Positions 1-4,990 of a stretch of DNA of 7,953 nt are shown here, in pieces. Source of the stretch: RGIG3994 sp964461635. GTDB taxonomy: Bacteria; Bacillota; Clostridia; Oscillospirales; CAG-272. Position 1 is the first letter of the stretch. Each line of letters begins with the position of its first letter. The stretch spans positions 1-7,953 of the forward strand of contig CAYWVC010000053.1 in assembly GCA_964461635.1 (NCBI GenBank). The letters run 5' to 3'. Below the pieces are notes generated by a model. The model was not told the DNA's origin, searched no databases, and saw only the letters and a program-made list of their open reading frames with translations. The translations under genes were made by a program, and so were the position numbers.

Positions 1-40
1 AGTCGCCTTCGGCGCCAGCTCCCTCCCGGAGGGAGCCTCT
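1..40. repeat. Partial dispersed palindromic repeat, two hairpins
   Basis: Two adjacent hairpins are visible. 4-7 pairs with 11-14 (CGCC/GGCG, TTC loop). 18-25 pairs with 29-36 (GCTCCCTC/GAGGGAGC, CCG loop). On the minus strand this reads as GGCTCCCTC hairpin then GGCGCCGAAGGCGACT, which I recall as a frequent intergenic repeat in gut Clostridia; that identification is from memory. The element is cut by the window edge, so its full length is unknown. Confidence 0.5.
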
Positions 41-384
41 TGTCCGCGTGAATTTGATGAACACCGATGGCAGTGATATTTCCTCAGGTCGATAGCCGAT
101 TATTTTGCCGACGCAAGCGCTTTCTGCCGAAATTGATTATTACGGGTCGTCGAGGCGCCGACCCCTACCGCGGGTTAAGGGCGGAGCACACTTCAACAGT
201 TAGGTCGCGGGCTTGTCCGCCCGCTTGGTCGTTATTACCAACTCCCCACGCGGGCAGCATTGATTGCATAAAGGTAAAGTTAATAACGGAGGACGCGGGG
301 AAACTTTCTTAAAAGAAAGTTTCCCCCGAACCCCTTTCAAAGAATTTTAAACCGCTTTGCTAAGGGTGAGGCGCACCGAAAGGC
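41..384. other. Gene-free region with short palindromes
   Basis: I see no credible gene here. The only open frame (67-312, plus) runs through the repeats, has no clear ribosome site and gives a low-complexity arginine/cysteine-rich product unlike any family. The stretch holds a hairpin at 144-149/159-164 (GGGTCG/CGACCC), another at 207-212/219-224 (GCGGGC/GCCCGC), a small one at 225-229/237-241 (TTGGT/ACCAA) and the larger repeat listed separately at 297-350. It lies downstream of the minus-strand operon ending at 385, so some of these hairpins may help end its transcript, but none carries a T-run on the minus strand. Confidence 0.5.
297..350. repeat. Palindromic repeat family, copy 1 (GGGGAAACTTTC)
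   Basis: 297-308 (GGGGAAACTTTC) pairs perfectly with 315-326 (GAAAGTTTCCCC) around the loop TTAAAA. It is followed by a tail CCGAACCCCTTTCAAAG. The same hairpin and start of tail recur at 7910-7953 at the other end of the window, in the same orientation, with a matching loop and matching ACCCCTT. Shared sequence beyond the stem argues for a dispersed repeat element rather than two independent terminators. It may still act as a terminator for the minus-strand operon. Confidence 0.65.
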
Positions 385-1221
385 TCAACCGGCGCGGTCG
401 ATGGTCATTTTCGTTGACATATAGAGGCAGGGCTTACACTCCTTGCCCGAGAGCTCAAGCAGCTCGGAAACGGTAACGAGCTCATACCCCTGCTCGACAA
501 GCTTGTCCGCCGCGCGGGTGAAGATATCGACCGACGACATATAGATATCGTGCATAAGTATGATCGCGCCGTCCTCCGCCTGCGCAAGGATCAGATCGAC
601 GCGCTCGTTAACGAACGCCTCGTACTCCTCCGATCCGCGCTGAGAGGTCTTCGGGTGACCGTCCCAATCGCGGGTATCTATGCTCCAATAAATAGAATGG
701 TAGCCGTTGGCGGCAAGGAAGGCAAGCTGATCGCTCGTTGCCGCGCCCCCGACCGGGCGGAAGAGCGTCGGCTTGGGGGCTCCTGCCTTCATAATGGCGT
801 TCTCGGTGTCGGTAAGGCTCTGCCTGATCGCCGTCTCGCTCCCCAGCGAATCAAGCGAGGTATGGTCGTAGGTATGCGAGCCGTACTCACAGCCGAGCGC
901 GACGCCCCGCGCGATACCCTTTTGATTATGCGACATATTCGCGCGACTGCCGACAACAAAGAAGGTTGCGCGCATATTGAGTGCCTCAAGCTTATCAAGC
1001 ACGTAGGTCGTGTAGGGATAGATACCTTCGTCAAGGTCCTCGGCGGGGGTATGCGGTCCGTCGTCGAAGGTGAAGGCTATCCTTTTTTTGTTCTGAGGAT
1101 TATTTCCCGATTCGCCGGAGGTGCCGTCACCGTTTTCGGTGCCCGTGGGCGTACAGCCGAAGAGAAGCGCCGCGGCAAGCACGGCGGCTATGACCGACAA
1201 AAATTTCACTGTTATCTTCAT
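385..1221 (-). CDS. Polysaccharide deacetylase (NodB/CE4) lipoprotein
   Basis: This is a 278-residue secreted lipoprotein predicted to remove acetyl groups from an envelope polysaccharide such as peptidoglycan or chitin-like N-acetylglucosamine polymers; the substrate cannot be read from sequence. Residues 1-22 form a signal peptide ending in the lipobox LFGC, so Cys23 should be lipidated. A Gly/Asn/Ser linker follows to about residue 44, then the NodB fold. CE4 motifs are complete: TFDDGP at 51-56 (base Asp53, metal Asp54), SHTYDH with metal His116 and His120, RPVGG at 155-159 (usually RPPYG), Asp182/Trp186 in DTRDW, and LMHD with His224. A CKPC pair at 262-265 near the C-terminus is unusual. 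The start overlaps the rlmH stop as ATGA, and a strong AGGAGGT at 1229-1235 lies 7 nt upstream. It is the last gene of the operon. Confidence 0.93.
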   Translation of the reverse strand: MKITVKFLSVIAAVLAAALLFGCTPTGTENGDGTSGESGNNPQNKKRIAFTFDDGPHTPAEDLDEGIYPYTTYVLDKLEALNMRATFFVVGSRANMSHNQKGIARGVALGCEYGSHTYDHTSLDSLGSETAIRQSLTDTENAIMKAGAPKPTLFRPVGGAATSDQLAFLAANGYHSIYWSIDTRDWDGHPKTSQRGSEEYEAFVNERVDLILAQAEDGAIILMHDIYMSSVDIFTRAADKLVEQGYELVTVSELLELSGKECKPCLYMSTKMTIDRAG

Positions 1222-1697
1222 TTATGATACCTCCTGTGTGCATTTATCATTTCCCCGCGGTAGATCTGTTCCAGCAGTATAACGCGCATAAGCTGGTGGG
1301 GAAAGGTCATTTTTGAGAACGAAAGCCGCTTGCGGCAGGCTCGCTTGACCTCCTGAGCCAAGCCGTAGGAGCTCCCGATGATGAAGCAGAGCGATCCCGA
1401 TTCGCTTGCCGCCGCGTCAAGGAATGCGGCAAGCTCCTCCGACGGGCACTCCGTGCCCTCCACGCAGAGAGCCACGGTAACGGCGCGCGGCGGCACTGCC
1501 GCAAGGATCCGCTCGCCCTCATTACGAAGAGCGGCGTCTATCTGAGCGCGCGACGGATTGTCGGGAAGCGGACTTTCCTTAAGCTCGACGACCTCCACCC
1601 GACAAAACGGGGTAAGGCGCTTTATATATTCGGCGCACGCCTCGCGATAGAAGCTCTCCTTGATGCTGCCGACCGTTATGATCTTTATCGAAGTCAT
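1218..1697 (-). CDS. rlmH: 23S rRNA (pseudouridine1915-N3)-methyltransferase RlmH
   Basis: RlmH is a small SPOUT-class enzyme that uses S-adenosylmethionine to methylate pseudouridine 1915 in helix 69 of 23S rRNA, acting on assembled ribosomes in the cytosol. The 159-residue product has the family length and landmarks: start MTSIKIITVG, the cofactor-loop glycines in IGSSYG (107-112, usually IGGxxG), the SFSKMTFPHQLMR block (126-138) and the C-terminal YHK. The stretch before YHK (INAHRR) departs from the usual GExYHK-type ending. I chose the ATG at 1697 because GGAGA lies 6 nt upstream (1704-1708); a longer frame opening with TTG at 1712 would place this ribosome site inside the coding region. 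It lies 22 nt after walJ, a pairing also known from the Bacillus walJ region. Confidence 0.95.
   Translation of the reverse strand: MTSIKIITVGSIKESFYREACAEYIKRLTPFCRVEVVELKESPLPDNPSRAQIDAALRNEGERILAAVPPRAVTVALCVEGTECPSEELAAFLDAAASESGSLCFIIGSSYGLAQEVKRACRKRLSFSKMTFPHQLMRVILLEQIYRGEMINAHRRYHK
1229..1235 (-). promoter_or_regulatory. Ribosome binding site for the deacetylase gene
   Basis: AGGAGGT on the minus strand lies 7 nt before the ATG at 1221 and inside the end of rlmH. Together with the ATGA overlap it suggests translational coupling plus strong independent initiation. It fixes the start of the deacetylase. Confidence 0.8.
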
Positions 1698-1719
1698 ACC
1701 GTATCTCCGCAAAAGCTGT

Positions 1720-2511
1720 TCAGAGCTCGTCCGCGCTGTCCGTCAGTGAAACGGAGTGCTCGGGATCGGCGACAGAGACGCGCACGTCCGGGAACTGCGC
1801 CAAAGCCTTTTTCACCGTAGAGAGTGCAAGCTCCGGGGAATTGTTCTCGCGGCTCAGATGCGCGAGCATAAAGTGCCGTGTGCCGCGGACCGCAAGCTGA
1901 CTTGCCACGACCGCACAATCGGTGTTTGAGAGGTGCCCCGAGCGTGAGCTGATCCGACGCTTCAGCTCGTGGGGGTAGGGACCGAATTTAAGCATATCCT
2001 CATCGTAGTTGCTCTCAATTATTACGGTTCGACAGCCCGAAAGCTTGTCAAGCATACCGTCGGTAACGTAGCCCGTGTCGGTCGCACTGCCGAAGCTCTC
2101 GCCGCCGTCGGTATCAATGCGGTAGCCGACGCAGGCGTCGCTGTCGTGCGAGAGCTCGAACGAGCGCACGGTGAGGTCGCCGACCTTGACCTCAAACAGG
2201 AGCGGATGCTTGACCGCGTAACGGAGCACGACTCCGCTGCGGGCAAGTCCCTCTACCGTCGGCTCGGTCATATGTATCGGTATCGGGTGCTTTTTGCTGA
2301 GCACCGCAAGCGCGGCGGTGTGGTCGGAATGCTCGTGAGTGACGAATATTGCATCAAGCTTTCCAACGTCACAGCCCGCGCTCTTCAGCGCCGAGGAGAG
2401 AGTCCGAAGGCTCTTTCCCGCGTCGATCAGTACCGTTGCGCCGGCGGAGCGCACAAGGGTAGCGTTCCCGCCCGAGCCTGAGTACAGTGACGTTATTTTA
2501 AGATCTTTCAT
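1720..2511 (-). CDS. walJ: MBL-fold metallohydrolase, WalJ/YycJ family
   Basis: This 263-residue metallo-beta-lactamase-fold protein matches the WalJ (YycJ) family, a cytosolic nuclease-like hydrolase linked in Firmicutes to the WalKR cell-wall regulatory locus and coordination of wall synthesis with division. Its exact substrate is not settled. Visible motifs are the N-terminal SGSGGNAT (11-18), the metal site THEHSDH (58-64), His122 in ELSHDSD, Asp145 in ATDTG, the IESNYD block, GHLSN, and a final LAHLSRENNSPELA with metal ligand His218. Length is normal. The ribosome site is weak: AAGGA lies about 14 nt upstream. The 59-nt gap before it contains a 6-bp inverted repeat (2538-2543/2560-2565, GACAGC/GCTGTC). 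No walR or walK gene is nearby; only the walJ-rlmH pairing is kept. Confidence 0.92.
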   Translation of the reverse strand: MKDLKITSLYSGSGGNATLVRSAGATVLIDAGKSLRTLSSALKSAGCDVGKLDAIFVTHEHSDHTAALAVLSKKHPIPIHMTEPTVEGLARSGVVLRYAVKHPLLFEVKVGDLTVRSFELSHDSDACVGYRIDTDGGESFGSATDTGYVTDGMLDKLSGCRTVIIESNYDEDMLKFGPYPHELKRRISSRSGHLSNTDCAVVASQLAVRGTRHFMLAHLSRENNSPELALSTVKKALAQFPDVRVSVADPEHSVSLTDSADEL

Positions 2512-2537
2512 CGTTCAGGGGTAGTTCCTTTCGTTGT

Positions 2538-2565
2538 GACAGCGCGTCGGCCGGAACAGGCTGTC
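2538..2565. repeat. Inverted repeat in the gap before walJ
   Basis: GACAGC (2538-2543) and GCTGTC (2560-2565) can pair across a 16-nt loop that itself holds CGGCCG. It lies between the membrane-protein gene and walJ on the transcript. It could influence mRNA stability or relative expression of the operon halves; there is no T-run, so it is not a convincing terminator. Confidence 0.3.
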
Positions 2566-2570
2566 TCGGT

Positions 2571-2945
2571 TTATGAAAACATCTGCTTGACCGCCGGAAT
2601 GACGAGGAGGTCGATGACCTCGTAGCCGTATATGGCGATAAGCGGGATGATCACCGTCAGCATCCACTTTGATTTTTCAAGGCGGCGTTTGCCGTCGGCG
2701 ATAAATTCAAGCTTTCTGTCCTCCGTCCAATCGGGGGGACACATATCGGGGGTGACGTTCATACGTGAAAGCCCGCGGTTGTAGATCAGATATCCGAATA
2801 CGAAGGCGGCGGTAATGACTCCGTAGATAATGAAGGTCACCGTCGCATTAAGGTTCACCCCGAGCGCGTAAAGCAGAAACATCAGCACGAAGTTGACGAT
2901 AAGCGAAATAACGTACAGGAGCTTAGAGCTCTTTTTTTTGCTCAT
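2571..2945 (-). CDS. Small three-helix membrane protein, unknown function
   Basis: I cannot assign a function to this 124-residue protein. Hydrophobic segments are visible at about 9-29, 34-55 and 94-117. The basic N-terminus (SKKKSSK) and the basic middle loop (56-93, with CPPDWTED and ADGKRRLEKSKW) should face the cytoplasm, leaving the C-terminus outside. The loop pattern of a Pro/Trp/Asp turn followed by a charged helix recalls small hypothetical proteins of Clostridia, but that is a recollection. Its ATG begins 1 nt after the kinase stop codon, with GAGGA about 9-10 nt upstream inside the kinase gene, so the two are almost certainly co-transcribed and probably coupled. Confidence 0.85.
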   Translation of the reverse strand: MSKKKSSKLLYVISLIVNFVLMFLLYALGVNLNATVTFIIYGVITAAFVFGYLIYNRGLSRMNVTPDMCPPDWTEDRKLEFIADGKRRLEKSKWMLTVIIPLIAIYGYEVIDLLVIPAVKQMFS

Positions 2946-2946
2946 A

Positions 2947-4227
2947 TCAGCAGATCCTCACGGCGCCGTCGGGTCTGACCGACAGAACGTGGCAGCTTCC
3001 CGCGCCGAACGCCGCATTCATAGCGGCGGCATAGTCGGCACAGATCTTCTTCGGCACGTACGCCTGTACCGTGCCCGCAAAGCCCCCTCCGTGCAGACGG
3101 CAAACTCCGTCACTGCCGCGCAGGAGCTTTTCCGACAAAAAGAGGGCAAGCGGTATACTGCGCGAGCTTTGCGAGTCGGCGTAGGCGTTTTGCAGATATT
3201 CGGCGCTTGAGCGCCCCGATTCGGAAACGAGGGCAAGGAACCTTGTCACGTCGCCGTCGCGAAGGGCGTCTGCCTGCTCCTTGACGCGGTGATTTTCCTC
3301 AAAGAAGTGAAGGGCGCGAAGAACGGCACGGTCTCCGACGGCGCGTCTGAGCTCGGGCAGGGCGGCGATAACGTCGGAGGACCGGAGCTCACGAAGGTAT
3401 TGCTTACCGAAATACGCCGCGACCGCCTTCATCTCAGCGGGGATGGCGGCATAATCGGACGTAAGATCGGCGTGGTCGCCGTGCGTATCGGTGATGCAAA
3501 GGCGGAAGGCGTTCATCACCGGGCTGAAGTCAAGCTTTTCGATCATCGGTAAAGCGGGATCGCGGAAATCGACCTCGATAACGCCCCCGACGGCGCAAGC
3601 AAGCTGATCCATCAAGCCGCAGGGCTTGCCGAAGAATTCGTTCTCGGCAAACTGCGCGATCTGCGCAACCGTAACCGCCGGCACGTTGCCGCCGTTGTAA
3701 AGATGGTTGAGCAGGGTCCCGACCATCACCTCAAAGGCGGCGGAGGACGAGAGCCCCGAGCCCTTCAGCACGCTTGAGGTCGTGCAGGCGCGAAGCCCGC
3801 CGACGCGGTATCCGCGACGGCGAAATCCCTCACATACGCCGGCGATCAACGCCGCCGAGCTCCCGAATTTTGCACGATCGGGCTCGGAGCAGGCGTTCAC
3901 GTCAACGCAATCCTCGGGGTACCCCTCGCTCTTGATGCGTATTATGCCGTCGTCGGTCGCCGTTGCCGCCGCTATAACGTCAAGGTCGATCGACCCGGCT
4001 ATTATCCTGCCGTGATTGTGATCGGTGTGGTTGCCCGAAAGCTCGCTTCGCCCGGGCGCGGAAAAGAGCGATACCTCGCCCGCCGCATCGCCGTAGAGCG
4101 CGTCAAAGTCCTCGGCAAGCTTTGCAAGCCGTTCGCGGGCGGCATCGGCGGCATCGCCGTAGAGACGCGCGAGGGTCTTGTCCGTCTCGCCGTTGCGTAC
4201 GCGGGCGGCGGTTTTTTGTCCGTTCAT
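2947..4227 (-). CDS. Galactokinase-family GHMP sugar kinase, variant signature
   Basis: This 426-residue cytosolic GHMP kinase should transfer phosphate from ATP to the anomeric hydroxyl of a sugar, galactose in classical members. After a helical N-terminal extension (about 1-50), residues 57-73 hold the galactokinase signature in altered form: GRSELSGNHTDHNHG instead of GRxNLIGEHxDY. Arg60, His67 and Asp69 are kept, but the Glu that contacts the sugar in GALK is Asn66. The ATP loop is KGSGLSSSA (155-163), the likely catalytic Asp207 lies in CGLMDQ, and the third GHMP motif is GGGFAG (380-385). I recall similar GNHTDH proteins in Clostridia annotated as galactokinase. The start has GGAGG 13 nt upstream, which is long, but no nearer start exists. 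No galT, galE or transporter is adjacent, so substrate is uncertain. Confidence 0.9.
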   Translation of the reverse strand: MNGQKTAARVRNGETDKTLARLYGDAADAARERLAKLAEDFDALYGDAAGEVSLFSAPGRSELSGNHTDHNHGRIIAGSIDLDVIAAATATDDGIIRIKSEGYPEDCVDVNACSEPDRAKFGSSAALIAGVCEGFRRRGYRVGGLRACTTSSVLKGSGLSSSAAFEVMVGTLLNHLYNGGNVPAVTVAQIAQFAENEFFGKPCGLMDQLACAVGGVIEVDFRDPALPMIEKLDFSPVMNAFRLCITDTHGDHADLTSDYAAIPAEMKAVAAYFGKQYLRELRSSDVIAALPELRRAVGDRAVLRALHFFEENHRVKEQADALRDGDVTRFLALVSESGRSSAEYLQNAYADSQSSRSIPLALFLSEKLLRGSDGVCRLHGGGFAGTVQAYVPKKICADYAAAMNAAFGAGSCHVLSVRPDGAVRIC

Positions 4228-4240
4228 ATAAAATACCGTG

Positions 4241-4262
4241 CCTCCGTCAGCATTGACGGGGG
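4241..4262 (-). promoter_or_regulatory. Hairpin holding the kinase ribosome site
   Basis: On the minus strand CCGTCA (4254-4259 as read on plus: TGACGG) pairs with TGACGG (plus 4244-4249: CCGTCA) around a 4-nt loop, with two further pairs after a C-A mismatch. The 3' arm contains GGAGG (4241-4245), the only Shine-Dalgarno candidate for the kinase at 4227. Folding would hide the ribosome site. Whether this is regulation or chance is inference. Confidence 0.4.
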
Positions 4263-4316
4263 CTCACCTTTCGTTCGTTTCTTGATTTCGGTGCGCTGTG
4301 CACAGGGTTAACTTAT

Positions 4317-4322
4317 ATTATA
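4317..4322 (-). promoter_or_regulatory. Candidate -10 box for the kinase-walJ-rlmH operon
   Basis: TATAAT on the minus strand, about 90 nt upstream of the kinase start, in an AT-rich tract. No good -35 hexamer is found at 16-18 bp, which would fit an activator-dependent promoter; an inverted repeat covers that position. Only the -10 match supports it. Confidence 0.4.
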
Positions 4323-4337
4323 TAGCTAATTGTTCTC

Positions 4338-4353
4338 GGTTAGCGGTATAACC
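4338..4353. promoter_or_regulatory. Operator-like palindrome
   Basis: GGTTA (4338-4342) and TAACC (4349-4353) form a perfect inverted repeat with a 6-bp spacer. It sits where the -35 element of the minus-strand promoter would be, about 15 bp upstream of its -10 box. The symmetry suits a dimeric regulator; the regulator is unknown. Confidence 0.35.
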
Positions 4354-4373
4354 TGTAAAATTACTGTAAAATT
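4353..4373. repeat. Tandem 10-bp repeat, 11-bp period
   Basis: CTGTAAAATT occurs twice (4353-4362 and 4364-4373), separated by one base. An 11-bp period is close to one helical turn, so both copies face the same side of the DNA. They abut the GGTTA/TAACC palindrome between two divergent genes, which suggests protein binding sites. Confidence 0.5.
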
Positions 4374-4456
4374 CTACGCTCGCCCGCGATGCCCGCAAAA
4401 AATTGATTTTAACAAAACACAAACCTTTTCAAAAAATAACGCAAACATCGCGGCGG

Positions 4457-4462
4457 TATAAT
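4457..4462 (+). promoter_or_regulatory. Candidate -10 box for the 121-residue membrane protein gene
   Basis: TATAAT about 67 nt upstream of the ATG at 4529. At 17-bp spacing the -35 position reads AAATAA, a poor match, so this rests on the -10 hexamer alone. Confidence 0.4.
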
Positions 4463-4528
4463 TTGTCCGTAATCAAACGGAACGTCGAAACGGCGGAAAA
4501 TCAAAATAATGAAACGAGGTACAAAACA

Positions 4529-4894
4529 ATGAACAACAACGACCGTGAATTTATCGCGCGCAAGATCCGCGCCGAATACACCGAAAAGACGCACACCGAG
4601 CTTGACGAGCTCCGTGCACTCAACGCCCGCGTCAAGCGCCCGGCAAAGGTCTTCGCTTATCTGTTCGGATCGGTCGGCGCACTTATTCTGGGGTGCGGAA
4701 TGAGCCTTTTGATGACCGATATCGCCGCGACCGTCGGCTTGACCGCCCCGACCGTCCCCGGCGTCGTCATCGGCGTCGTAGGGCTTGCGATGACCGTCGT
4801 AAATTACCCGATATACACGGCAATCCTTTCCTCGCGCCGGAAAAAGTTCGCGGGCAGGGTCATTGAGCTCAGCAATCGCATAATCAAGAACTAA
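4529..4894 (+). CDS. Small two-helix membrane protein of Clostridia
   Basis: This 121-residue protein has an N-terminal charged helical region (1-40, with KIRAEYTEKTHTELDELRAL), two hydrophobic segments at about 42-63 and 77-98, and a basic C-terminal tail (SSRRKKFAGRVIELSNRIIKN, shortened reading). Both ends should be cytoplasmic. I recall closely similar proteins in many Clostridia that databases label 'dihydropteridine reductase'; nothing in the sequence, such as a Rossmann glycine motif or a catalytic Tyr-Lys pair, supports that enzyme name, so I treat it as unknown function. The ATG at 4529 is chosen because GAGGT (4516-4520) lies 8 nt upstream; a longer frame from 4403 would run through the promoter region. 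It stands alone and ends at a strong hairpin. Confidence 0.87.
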   Translation: MNNNDREFIARKIRAEYTEKTHTELDELRALNARVKRPAKVFAYLFGSVGALILGCGMSLLMTDIAATVGLTAPTVPGVVIGVVGLAMTVVNYPIYTAILSSRRKKFAGRVIELSNRIIKN

Positions 4895-4913
4895 GTATCA
4901 AAAAGGCACGGCA

Positions 4914-4955
4914 AATCCCGCGGGGACCTTCCTGACAGAAGGTCCCCGCGGGATT
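4914..4955. terminator. Bidirectional terminator-like 18-bp hairpin
   Basis: 4914-4931 pairs without mismatch with 4938-4955, with loop CTGACA. It lies between the stop of the plus-strand gene (4894) and the stop of the convergent minus-strand gene (4991). T-tracts are short: GTTTC after it on plus, and TTTTT about 10 nt beyond it on minus. The GGGGACCTTC core resembles the repeats at 297 and 7910, so it may share their origin. Confidence 0.75.
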
Positions 4956-4990
4956 GTTTCATATTCGCTTTGCGTCTTTATATCACGCGC

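Noticed and set aside
144..164. GGGTCG...CGACCC hairpin as a terminator of the minus operon
   Set aside because: It is more than 200 nt past the last stop codon and has no T-run on the minus strand; a repeat is more likely.
67..312. 81-codon plus-strand open frame in the left gap
   Set aside because: It runs across several palindromic repeats, lacks a ribosome site and gives no recognisable protein.
297..326. Hairpin pair near the window edges as ends of one mobile element spanning the whole window
   Set aside because: The copies are in the same orientation, short and palindromic themselves, and the genes between are housekeeping types with no transposase or integrase.
550..1227. 225-codon plus-strand open frame antisense to the deacetylase
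   Set aside because: It is complementary to a gene with complete CE4 motifs and has no ribosome site or family resemblance.
1698..1712. Longer rlmH start at TTG 1712
   Set aside because: It would place the GGAGA ribosome site inside the gene, and family members begin at the MTSIKI-type sequence.
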